64,000 bases of DNA, from the NCBI GenBank assembly GCA_033558025.1, contig JAUCEF010000008.1:1-64000 (forward strand), written 5' to 3'. Below the pieces are notes generated by a model. It was not told where the DNA came from. It did not search any database and saw only the letters and a program-made list of their open reading frames with translations. Below are positions 20,093 through 29,823 of the stretch, piece after piece (the stretch's first letter is position 1; the number at the start of each line of letters is the position of its first letter). This DNA is from Phytophthora sp. 'mugwort'. Lineage: Eukaryota > Oomycota > Peronosporomycetes > Peronosporales > Peronosporaceae. A program made the position numbers and the translations under genes.

Positions 20093-22060
20093 GTGAGGTA
20101 CCGTATTAGAAAGTGGGGGTTTCGTAGTTCCTCCTCAGCAGAAACAGCATCACCTACCTTTTACTACGAAACCAGTACCAGCATCGCAGACACCAACTCA
20201 CCCCTGAAGAGAAACCGTAGTGGTCAATGTCTACGATTGCTTCGTCAAAGAGGCAAAAGCATGCCGAAGTGGAGGTCGGGACTCAAGCCATCTTACTCGC
20301 GAGGCAACTACCTTTGGCAAGAACACCATCTTCCGTGTTCTTCGGGCACGCAACATCGACCCACAGACCGATTTCGTCGAGGTACGCCTGCCATTTATGC
20401 CTACGTAGGGTTACCGTATGATAATGTGAAATCAAGCTGTTATTTTATAAACTTATATTTCACTAGTAGACTTCACTATCGACACGCGGCCGCAAGCTCT
20501 ACAACGAGAGCGACCTCACCGGCTCGTGAGCACGTTGCAGCGCAGAATAAAGCTACCAAGCCGATCACATCGCAACTCATTTGCAACTACGGAGAGGACG
20601 TTCTTGGAAATCGATCCAATGCGCGCACGATGAGGATATGGCTGAACGACATGGGATTTAGGCATTTGCGTGGCCAGAGTCGTCACTAGCGAAGACCACA
20701 GGCAATGTAGCCTTTCGAGCCACGTATCTACAGAGACGCTTATCCAACAGAGACAGCCGAAATCACCCCATCAATCCCGAGGTCTTCCTCGACGAGAGTT
20801 ACTGCAATGTCCATCACATCAATGGCAAAACGTGGCTGGTGGAAGACAAGATACGATTCTCCAAAAGTGGACGCGGAGCAAGTTAAGGTGTGGTGTAAAC
20901 ATTGAAGCTACATGTGTTGTCAAGGATGCGTCTCGTCCAGCCCCGACGTACCAGTAGAAACCGGTATGGCCTTCAAGTCCGTGGAGCCATAATCACACAA
21001 GTGATTATGGGACACTGATGATGGCACATGGATTACGGGACGCTGTTGACGCATCGACGATTACGCACACGTGAGTACATGATTGTGGGTACAAGATGGG
21101 GATACGACGTGTCACTCGCTGATTGGCTGGAACTCAGTAGCCAGTAAGGAATCCAGTAGAGTGTATCCAGTAGGTAGAAGAGAGGCTTAGAGTAGCTTAG
21201 CGAACTAAGGACCGAATCAATCATTTTGCATTTTGCTCTTAAGCCCACAAGCCTTTTACATGTACCAAAAAAACATTTTGTTTTTAAATGTCCCTAATAT
21301 TTTGCATCACGTATGCTATAATATCAGGCTATGCATTGTAGGTACTGGTATTGTGACACGTCGCGGCAACGTCATGCAGGCCGAGTTCGTACCCGGCTCT
21401 CTGGTCCATTGGAGGTCGACTAAAAAGCCTGGTGATGGGGGCGATGATGATTATCATGGCAATTTCGATGCCGCCCTATTTGAAAATGCTTACGAAGTTG
21501 TGTGTGACTCTTCAGCAGTATGGAAAATGTGTCACCCATATGGACGGAGCAAGCTACCATAAAAGACAAGAAGATCCTGCTCCTACGAGACGAACTCTCA
21601 AGACAGATGTACAAGCATGGCTGTTTAAAAATAGTGAGCATAATGTTTTAACCGTCATGTTCTGGAGATGATCTAACTTACAGATCTACTGATGTTGTAG
21701 AAATTGATTTCAATCATAGATGGTTCATACCTCAACAACTGGAGCTCATCAAGGCGACCAAGCCTACAAACGTTGCTTACCGGATCGCGAAGGAGCATGA
21801 TCATGTTCTGCTGTACACGCCCCCGTACCATCCAGAGCTGCAACCCATTAATAAGGTTTGGGGGGGGGCGTAAAAAAAGAGAATAGCTCGACGCCCCGCT
21901 GATAACCTGGCTGATCTTTCAGCGAAACTGATCGTAGAATTTGCTGGTATCAAGTCTAAGCATTGATGCAGTACTACAAGCGAGTGCCGAGAAGAGTGTG
22001 AACTAGTAGACGAGGACGAGCTCTGCAACGCTGATGATGATGACGTGGGTGATTGATTGA
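20093..22060 (+). pseudogene. DDE_3 (Tc1/mariner-like) transposase, interrupted
   Basis: Pieces of one oomycete DDE transposase can be read in order on the plus strand. An N-terminal HTH region is near 20210-20400 (VVNVYDCFVKEAKA, FGKNTIFRVLR). A second HTH part is at 20560-20680 (TMRIWLNDMGFRHLRGQSRH). The core start is near 20690-20880 (INPEVFLDESYCNVHHINGK, first Asp). After a gap come the middle (EFVPGSLVHWRSTKKPG, near 21380), the second-Asp region HMDGASYHKRQEDPAP near 21540-21590, and the end (LLYTPPYHPELQPINKVWG near 21810). Many stops and shifts are present. The stretch 20960-21335 does not belong to the gene and looks like an inserted LTR-like piece. The element is dead. Confidence 0.7.
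20960..21335. mobile_element. LTR-like insertion within the DDE transposase
   Basis: This stretch interrupts the transposase between its first and second catalytic Asp regions and has no coding likeness to the family. It starts near a perfect hairpin, CCATAATCAC-acaa-GTGATTATGG at 20987-21010. Further copies of the words GATTATGG/GATTACGG follow, and it ends in AT-rich sequence. Size and non-coding character suit a solo LTR or a short non-autonomous element. Exact ends and target-site duplication were not found. Confidence 0.35.
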
Positions 22061-22130
22061 ATCGCGTGAGCACAATCGCGCGGCCAACCACCTCACCACT
22101 AAATAGCATATGCAAACATAAGTGTTTGAG

Positions 22131-22183
22131 ATTCACACGGGGAGCTGGGACTCCAACTGGGAGTCCCAGCGCCCCGTGTGAAT
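22131..22183. repeat. 25-bp inverted repeat (24/25) with short loop
   Basis: ATTCACACGGGGAGCTGGGA at 22131 pairs with the complementary arm ending at 22183; only one internal pair mismatches. It lies just after the end of the DDE transposase and may be a foldback element or transposon end. Confidence 0.8.
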
Positions 22184-22215
22184 GCTCCCAGCCTGAGCAT
22201 GTAAATGGTGCTACG

Positions 22216-22600
22216 TTACGATATCCAGTACAACACCACAGAATCAGCGTCAGGTTCACGTCGCACGGAACAACACCGAACCAGCGAACTCCAGTAGTGG
22301 CTCGGAGGCACAGCAAACCCCCGAATCACAGCGGCGACGCAAGAGGACCACAGCGATAGCGCAAGAGCTCCGCAGCGACAACGCATAAGTGCCAAAAAGC
22401 GATACAGTGCGAGGGTCGCAGTGAAGCAGCGCGAGACCACAGTAAAGCAGCACGGCGCAAGAGTCACCGTGAGATATCGCGAAGCCACAGCGACACCACA
22501 CGAGAGCCACAGCCAGATGGAGCGAGGGTAGAGCGCGGTAGCGAGAGAGTCACAACGGAGATAACCAATACGGATGAGAGGTCTTGCTGCCTCAAATCAA
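22216..22600. repeat. Degenerate short-period repeat, CACAGCGA/GCAAGAG words
   Basis: Words such as CACAGCGA, CGCAAGAG and GCGAGA recur with irregular spacing of about 15-25 bases across 22300-22530, giving a purine- and C-rich stretch with no stable unit. It looks like a very old, decayed minisatellite. No gene is supported. Confidence 0.4.
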
Positions 22601-23456
22601 TTCGGCCAATGGGAAACATCTGCCGATTGCTCGGGCGATTCCACCAACCAACCCCAGGTGTGTAACATAGCCGGAATTTTTTGTTTGAAGCCTGTTTTCG
22701 CATATGCTCTGTATTATCCACGATTTTGGCCAATAGGAATCCCCGTACAAGCATCTGTTTCCCCACAAAAGTGGCCTCCGAGACACCTTTTTGCAGTCCG
22801 TGTAGCATCAAAACGACGATAATTCAGCATTTTTAAAGGCATAATCATACTCATGCGGTTTTACCCCATATCTAATTGTCGTAGCGTTTTTTTTCAAAAT
22901 TGACCATGTGACGGGCTCATACGTACTCCCTTCGTTTTCTGCCAGTACAATAGGCTACAAGAAGCAGAGTAGACATCAGACCTCCATTCTTAATTTCAGT
23001 CCTCAATTTGTTCGGACGAACGTAGCAGACGTACAAACAGTATTGATGGTATACGCGACTTACATCGACGTGCCACTTTTAATTGGGGGTGCGTCAAAAT
23101 TTAACTCAGTGCCGGTGAACTCCGAGCAATTCGACGCAATCAATAGAGTCCGTACTACAGACTCTGTAGTGTAATCTGCAGCGGCAATGATGGAGGCTTC
23201 TTGCCTAGCAAGAAGTCCATGCTCTTCAAGCTGTACAACCAGATTCATTTGGCTATGCACTTGCTTCGGACAGCTCAGAAAATGTGGTACAGCTCGAAAG
23301 TAAATTGTGTCCTGGCTATTATTTCGTCAATGGGTACATAGCTGAAATCTGGGCAGTGGATGCAAAGGGACCGGCATCAAGTTGATCAAGAACAGCAGTG
23401 TCGGCCATTTGGCGTTTGGTTGACACAGCAACGCTATCCAAGAGCAAGGCCTGTCC
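22601..23456. other. No supported gene
   Basis: AT-rich, with short open frames that show no recognisable motif on either strand. A run of eight T's is near 22890. I see no promoter, repeat or RNA gene that I can support. Confidence 0.5.
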
Positions 23457-23756
23457 GTGAGCTTCGGTGCAAGACAAATGGTCTCTGTCTTCGTTTGGGT
23501 CGCCATCGACGTTGGAGCCCTGCTGGTGGCCTACATCGCATTCACGTTCATTAAGATGTACCTGGACGACAAAGAGCGGAGACAGCGGCGCGTGGCGGAG
23601 GGTGAAGGCCCGCATAGCAGCAGCAGCGACAACGAGGGATATATCGGGCTCAGCGCGTTTCGTGATAGCAAGGGCAACGACGCTGGCGGACTCCAATACG
23701 TCAGGGATATAGTCGACAAGGGCACCATCAATAGTTGTGCTACAGCCTTAGCGTAA
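23457..23756 (+). CDS. Small single-pass membrane protein or 3' gene fragment
   Basis: A 99-codon frame. Residues 8-34 are hydrophobic (VFVWVAIDVGALLVAYIAFTFI) and would span the membrane. A basic stretch follows (DDKERRQRR), then a Ser-rich acidic tail. The in-frame upstream sequence is open for some distance without a Met, so this may be the C-terminal exon or fragment of a larger membrane protein. I do not recognise the family. Whether it is expressed is unknown. Confidence 0.35.
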   Translation: MSFGARQMVSVFVWVAIDVGALLVAYIAFTFIKMYLDDKERRQRRVAEGEGPHSSSSDNEGYIGLSAFRDSKGNDAGGLQYVRDIVDKGTINSCATALA

Positions 23757-23949
23757 ACGACGAATTGGATCACGAGATACAGGTCACTTGGGCTGTCTGT
23801 GAACAGCCAATTGATATCGAGATACAGTTGAATAATTAAAGAGTTGAATAATTGAAGAGCTTTGGTATACATGTGTGAGTTTGCCTCGCGTGATGCGAAG
23901 CTCAGTAATACTTGTTCGTAGCGGATCGGTCTCTCCTTCGCTTTGTGTA

Positions 23950-24255
23950 TCAGTACCTTGCGGCTCCTATAATGCGCCTACTGGTCTCCGATGCGATCTC
24001 CGCTGCCACGGCCACCATCACGGCCACTGCTACGACTAACCCGACCGTCGTCTCGATTCCGCCGCTCCAGAGTACAGTCGGTTCGTGCTGAGCACGGTGC
24101 TCCTCGGCGTCGTCAGTCTCGGCGTCATCGCGGTGTGCGTTGTGCCACCATGTACTGCTCGAGTCCACAGGCCTCCAGCCGCTGACCAAGGAGTAGGCCA
24201 GCACCGCTACGTTCATGCTGAAGCCTAGCGCGAGCTCCACGCCCCAGCTTTCCAT
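23950..24255 (-). CDS. Small two-span membrane protein, copy A
   Basis: A 101-residue minus-strand frame from ATG 24255. It has two hydrophobic segments: residues 6-27 (VELALGFSMNVAVLAYSLVS) and about 68-90 (VGLVVAVAVMVAVAAEI). Between them is a hydrophilic loop rich in His, Asp and Glu. The 102-residue gene at 24570-24878 has the same layout and matching ends (LG.. N.AV.L....V.G and V.VAVM.AVAAEI), so the two are tandem paralogues. Conservation of both spans and of length argues for a real gene, though the family is unknown to me. Confidence 0.5.
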   Translation of the reverse strand: MESWGVELALGFSMNVAVLAYSLVSGWRPVDSSSTWWHNAHRDDAETDDAEEHRAQHEPTVLWSGGIETTVGLVVAVAVMVAVAAEIASETSRRIIGAARY

Positions 24256-24420
24256 TGCGTCGAGACTATCGTTGGGTCAGCTTGAAGACGTTTTTTGTAA
24301 GCAATAGGAGCAAGCGCGAACCCGCTCGAACGCAAGAGGGCGCGGCGCCGCTTGAGTGAGCGTAGTGCAGCGCTAACTCGACTACGTGTGTGATATCGTG
24401 TGCCATATAGTTCATGCAAG

Positions 24421-24436
24421 GGGGGGGGGGGGGGGG
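24421..24436. repeat. Poly(G) tract
   Basis: A run of about 16 G's between the two small membrane-protein genes. It is a common site of assembly and sequencing error. Confidence 0.9.
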
Positions 24437-24569
24437 CTCTTGGTATCGTTAGGAGAAAATGAAGTGACGTGGCCGTTTAACGCCATGATTGAAGACGAAG
24501 ACGCGTGATAAGGCGCGTTTATTAGACTTGATTTCAGTATACAGTATACGGCTTTGTCCGGGAAGCTGT

Positions 24570-24878
24570 TCAAGCCAACGCGACTCGACACATGCTCGCC
24601 GCCGTCGCTGTGATCTCGGCCGCGACTGCCGCCATGACAGCCACTGTGAACACGACACCTCCCGCCAATTGCACGTCTTCGCCGCACAGCCCGCTGCCAA
24701 AGTGGCTCGGGAACGTTGCGTAGAGACTTGGTCCGTTCCTGCGCTCGACGGCTCTTCTCGTGTCACTCGAGAGCTGTAGCCCCATGCGCGAAGGTGCGCC
24801 TCGCACCCAGCAGAGAAGCACTACAGCCGCGTTGGCGCCGACGCCAAGCGTGATATCAGCCAGCCAGTAGTTCGCCAT
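24570..24878 (-). CDS. Small two-span membrane protein, copy B
   Basis: The frame is open from 25004, but the ATG at 24878 gives a 102-residue protein that aligns from the first residues with copy A at 23950-24255 and has nearly the same length, so I choose it. The hydrophobic spans are LADITLGVGANAAVVLLCWV (residues 5-24) and VVFTVAVMAAVAAEI near residues 74-88. The loop contains two Cys-free basic patches and a GLCGED motif. It reads in the same direction as copy A and, further downstream, the ceramide synthases. Function unknown. Confidence 0.5.
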   Translation of the reverse strand: MANYWLADITLGVGANAAVVLLCWVRGAPSRMGLQLSSDTRRAVERRNGPSLYATFPSHFGSGLCGEDVQLAGGVVFTVAVMAAVAAEITATAASMCRVALA

Positions 24879-25719
24879 TTCCAAAGGAATTCCGATTGTG
24901 AGAGCCAAGAGCCCGGAAGGACATACCGCGTCGCGCGTGGCCATGCGGCCATCGTACACAAGACGGCGTCCGAATGAGAAAGCGATATGGGCGTCGTGGT
25001 GCATTTATGAAGCCTCCGTCAATGGCAGGATACGCTGACAACGCGTTTTCATCGCTCCCTCTGTCGCCGCTTCTTATTCTATCGTCGTGACTGCCATGAG
25101 CCGTCCTTGTCCTCCGACTGCTCTAAGCTCCATTCTTCGTGCAGCTCGCCGGCCGTTGGACTCCCATGCAAATCACTGCACAGCCGAAGACAAGTCTGCC
25201 AAGGAACAATTCGCCTCACAAGTCCCAATGGTCTATCATGGCTATTGCGCTAGTTGCGAAGCGTTCTGTGCAATGTCAACAGCGCTAGCAATTGGCTACA
25301 AATGTTTGCAACTGCGCTCGAGGTTTCTGGCAATCAGTCCATCCAACTAGCCTAGCTAAGAAGCCCTTCATTTGAGCGAGGGCACGTAATTTAATTTTAA
25401 ATTAGTGAGCAATATCGATCCTGCACGTCGCCACATCATGTACAGGTCAGCAGTAGGCTTCAAAGACTGTACTGTAGTATCACTTAAGGCGGGGCAGTTT
25501 TACGGGCTTCGACGCAATTTGTCGAAGTCAACCTGCTACAGTTGATTAATTTATCGACAACGGCAGATGTGGAGGCCATAAATTGCAGTGCTAGCTATTG
25601 AAAAAAAAATATAGCACGAGTGTGTCTATGATATCGGGTTCTCTGTGGCAAAAGATGACTGCAAAGGAAAAAAAAAAAGAGAGTCGTCTGGATTGCAACC
25701 GCAACGCCGCGCTTCATCC
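24879..25719. other. Intergenic, no supported gene
   Basis: The small frame at 25087-25350 on the plus strand has no recognisable feature. A short inverted repeat TTCGAC/GTCGAA lies near 25508-25526. Poly(A) runs are near 25600 and 25670. Nothing else is supported. Confidence 0.5.
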
Positions 25720-26988
25720 TCACTCGTTTTTTGGTTTGTTGCTAGAGCTGATTGTCGTTGTCTCTAACGCTGCCGTTTCTTCTCCTGCATCTTCTTCCAC
25801 ATCCGAGCACTTGTCCTGGATGTCTTCAGCCAAGCCCTTGCGGATCAGAGTGTAGCCCATGACCAGGAAAAGACCATACCAGTACACGTGCAGCACCACT
25901 AGCATACAAAGCAGCGCATTACCCGGGTGCAAGAAGATGCCGACCACATGAGGGTTGGCCTCGGGGATCACGAAGATGGCGTTGTAGATCAGGTGGAATG
26001 GATAGACGTACAGTCGTGTGTAGCCCCAGGAGACCAGGAGCACAACGTACATGGCTACAATCAATGGGGTGTTGCCCGTGTCTACAACCGACTTGATGGC
26101 GTCTGCCCAACCAGAAAAAAAAAAAAAAAAACAAGACAGCGTTAATCAGTTAGTAATCCGGAGCATTTGTCGTCATTCTAGTTGCAGTGCAACAGCAGCA
26201 ATAAAAACAAGGAAATCAGTCTTACATCCAGTGACATCGCCGATATCGTGCGTGAACGTCACGAGCGCCCCCATAGCGCAGTAGTTCGCGAGATATGATC
26301 CACCAATGAGGATAATCGTCACTAAGTGGTGAAGTAACATCTCGATAAAGTCGTTCCGGATTGGTGAGAAAAACATCATATACAGCAGGCTGTGGAAATG
26401 GTAGCCGAGCTGTACAAAGTAGTAGTACTTGAGTGCGGTGCCCGGGGCTTCATGCAGAATCAAGTAGGCTTCACGGATCACGCCATTACCTCCGAGCACA
26501 GGCGGGAACCACTTCTCGTCGCGCATAACGTAGTAGCCAGCCACGGTGATGACAGCGAAGTACCTAAAGGGAAGAAGTAGAAGCATACAGAACGAATACA
26601 GAGAGATGATGCGTCTTAGTCGACACCCAATGGACACTCCAACCTTCGAAGATAGTCAGTCTCACGTAAACTTAAAAAGCACCGTGGCGAAACGCTCGAC
26701 GCGATCCGCGTGCAGTCGCTTGGCCGGGGACAGGAGGCGGCGACCGAGAGGTTTGGCCACAGCCAGGAAGGCGAAGCGCAATGCGATGATGACGAACGCG
26801 AAGCCGATGCCGATGAGCCATTCGCTGATGTGAGGCATGTTTGGGTTCGTCTGGAACTCGGGAATGGCGGCGCGCATCTTCGCCACGCCGAAGAGCTCGG
26901 CCAGCACGATGGGCACAAGCGTCAGCGTCAGCGCTACGAGAACGTATTCTTTGGCGCTCAGTAGCACCTTCATCTCAGTGGCGGCCAT
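25720..26988 (-). CDS. Ceramide synthase (LAG1/TLC family), copy 1
   Basis: Three exons on the minus strand: 26988-26666, 26563-26226 and 26102-25720. Introns are GT...AG, of 102 and 123 nt; the joined frame is 347 codons. The enzyme N-acylates sphingoid bases in the ER membrane to make (dihydro)ceramide. The Lag1 motif is complete: HH at residues 186-187, then LIGGSYLANYC and HDIGD with His213-Asp214, the residues essential in this family. Several hydrophobic spans match the multi-pass TLC fold. The C-terminus is hydrophilic and acidic. The start at 26988 matches the start and exon length of copy 2, although the frame is open further upstream. Intron 2 contains a long T run on the coding strand. 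The paralogue lies 303 bases upstream, in the same direction. Confidence 0.92.
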
Positions 26989-27290
26989 CACTGCAGCTGG
27001 ACGCTCGATCGACTGACTGTCAGGGGGGAGACAGGATGGGATATGCCGGTCTGGAATCGCCGGATCGGACGCCGGATCACGATGACTGGTATTTTGTAAC
27101 CTATCCACGACCAGCCTGTCCGCCAGCCGATGTCGACAAATCATCAGATCTGAATACGCGAGTGTGATGTGTGAACATAAGTATAACTGGTGTGGTCACT
27201 GAGACTCATGAAATGGAATAAACTTTATACATGGACCAAATTTTGGTCCTAGCCTTCGCACGTTTAAACGCAATTTATCATTTGCCAACC

Positions 27291-28483
27291 TCAATCATCT
27301 TTGGATTTGACGCGTGGGCGATCAGTGCTGCCTACCTCACCCTCTTTGCTCTCCTCGTGTGTGTCCTCCACCTTGTGCTGAATGTCCTCCGCCACGCCCT
27401 TGTTAACCAGCGCATAGCCCATCACCAGAAACAGGAAGTACCAGTACACATGCAGCACCATGAGCATGCACAGCATGGCGTTCATTGGGTGGACGAACGC
27501 ACCAACAATGTCCGGGTGCTTCTGCGGCAGCACGACCATCGAGCTGTAGATGAGGTCGCACGGGAACACAAATAGCCGCGTGTATGCCCACGACACCAGC
27601 AGCACCAGGTACATGAATGCCACAAGCGGCGTGTTGCCAGTGTCCACAATCGACTTGATTCCGTCTGTTAGGAAAAGTGAAAACAAAAGTTAGTTCCGCT
27701 CGTAGCATCATTCGCAGCATTTCGCAGTGCACGTACACCCGGTGATGTCACCCAGGTCGTGCGTAAACACTACAAGCGCGCCAAACGCCGTATAGTTGGC
27801 CAGATATGATCCGCCGATCAGTATAATGGTGGATACATGGTGCAGCAGCATCTCGATAAAGTCGTTGCGGATCGGTGAGAAGAAGACCATAAACAGCAAA
27901 CTGTGTAGGTGGTACCCGAGCTGCACCATGAAATAGTACTTGAGCGCACTGGATGGCGCGTCGGAAAGCACGTCAAACGTCTTCACCACTTCGCCCTTCC
28001 CTCCCAGCGACGGTGGAAACCATGGTTCGTGTTGCATTACGTTGAAACCCACGATGGCGATGCCCATGAAGTACCTGTTCAAACCACGCGCCAATCTAAC
28101 TTGTTAGCACACATTTCCCCTTGCCAAAAGAATGAAAATTCACCCAGCAATTGCACTTACATAAGCTTAAACAACACCGTTGCGAAGCGGTGAACGCGGT
28201 CCTCGACCATGCGCTTCTTGGGTGAGAGCACGACGCGCGCAAGAGGAGCGAACACCCTGCCCGCAACGAAGCGCGCAGCAATGAGTAGCAGCGAGACAGC
28301 GCCGCCGATCAACAAGTCCTCAATCTGCGGCATGCCCGGGGTGCCATCGTGGAAGGCCTGGTTGTTGCTGCGCGTGTACGAGACGCCGAAGAGCTCCAGC
28401 AGCAGGATGGGCACGAGCGTCAGCGTCATGGCCACCAGCACGTACTCCTTGAGGCTAAGTGAGACCTTCATCTCAGTCGACAT
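27291..28483 (-). CDS. Ceramide synthase (LAG1/TLC family), copy 2
   Basis: Three exons on the minus strand: 28483-28161, 28074-27737 and 27664-27291. Introns are 86 and 72 nt; the joined frame is 344 codons. Exons 1 and 2 have exactly the same lengths as in copy 1 (323 and 338 nt) and intron phases agree, so the pair arose by tandem duplication of an intron-containing gene. The Lag1 motif is intact: HH at 186-187, IGGSYLANYTAFGAL and HDLGD. Exon 1 contains a hydrophobic N-terminal span (YVLVAMTLTLVPILLLEL). The C-terminal tail is acidic and differs from copy 1, ending in KSKDD. Expected in the ER membrane, making ceramides, perhaps with a different acyl-chain preference than copy 1; that last point is inference. 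Confidence 0.92.
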
Positions 28484-29823
28484 GGCTCCAGTCGGCGGCT
28501 TCGCGACGGGGGAGGAAAGGGGGCCAGGGATTCACACGGGTCGCGACAGCACAGCCAGAGCAAGTAGGCTTGCTTGTCCCGTATGATGCCAACACGGATG
28601 TAAAAGCAGGGTTTTTGATTAATGGAATAAAGGGTTTTTTGGGAACCCACCCACCGCCATTAAAAGTAGAACTAGTCGAATTTATTATGCTTTCAGAAAA
28701 GGTCGTACTGAGCATCAACGTAGCGAGATAACTTAAGTTGGCGGCGCAGTGAGTTGAGCACTGTGAGATTACAACAGTGTTAGTTAGTTCAACCACTAGT
28801 TAAGTTAAGACATGTGCATGATAAAGTTACCTCGAAGGCGCGTCGACCTGTGGGTCGCTCGGCTCTCAGCTGTCGAGCCGTCCGCGTGTGGGCTGGTAGT
28901 CCCACACGAACTCTCTGTTCGCAGTGTCGAACCTGGCCATGAGGTCCCACGACAAGTTTGCCGTGGGCTCCAAGCCACAGCTTGCTTACGGTGAACGACT
29001 CTGTCGTTGGGATTGGAGGCGCGCCGGCGATTCCTACTCTGACAATGAATTACCGTCGTCGTCGCTGTCGCTCCCGCTGTCTTCAGTGCCAGCCGCTGCC
29101 AGGAGGTGAGGCGGCTGGGCACTCGGACCCCCTACACGTCAAAATTGGCCGTTGCGGCGGGAAAATTAGGCAGCGTGGCGTTGACGGGGGGTCTGCGGGG
29201 TCATCCTTGTAGAGTGGAGCGGTGTGGGCTGCGGAGTGAATTGGAGAATGGAGGTTGCTGCAGTCACAAGTGGCAATTGCAAGAGCTAGCAGCGTTGCAA
29301 GCCTGTCAAAATGCATAAAATTTAAAATCTTGTTCATGTGTTTACATTTGGTCCCACTATGACCTTTAAATTAATTATAATTCTAATGATACATATCCGC
29401 TCACGGTGTCCTTATTTAGATAGTCACCAGGATTGACTATTTACAGCAACAGCAGACTCCTGTACGACAGTTGAGACTGACCGTCCTTAATTAGACAGTC
29501 ACTAGGATCGCCTATTTACAGCAGTCACAATGGCTGACTATTTACGGCAATTGAGACTAAACATGCTGTTTCACTGTTTTGTGGGAACCTGCAACCCCCT
29601 TCACTAGACCCAAGGCGAGGTCAAGGCAACTTCAACGTTGCGGGCAAAATCATAGTAAGTCAGAGAGAGAGAAATCTTACAAAGTAAACCGATAGGTGGA
29701 AGCAACAGCGCTGCTAGAAAGATGTTATCGGTGCACTTAGCCTATCTCCTTGTAAGCTGCGTGCTATTGAGGTGAACCATAGACAGTATTTTGGATGCCC
29801 ACGAGGCCAGAATGGCAGATGTA
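28484..29823. other. Intergenic, no supported gene
   Basis: Short frames between 28800 and 29120 lack recognisable motifs. Structure seen: a GTGTGGG/CCCACAC stem-loop at 28886-28907, and an imperfect tandem duplication of period about 75 near 29408-29557 (GTCCTTATTTAGATAGTCAC against GTCCTTAATTAGACAGTCAC). Confidence 0.45.
29408..29557. repeat. Imperfect tandem repeat, period about 75 bp
   Basis: Two copies, starting at 29408 and 29483, share GTCCTTAnTTAGAnAGTCAC and then CTATTTACAGCA. The second copy contains a further short duplication of GCTGACTATTTAC-like sequence. Confidence 0.6.
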
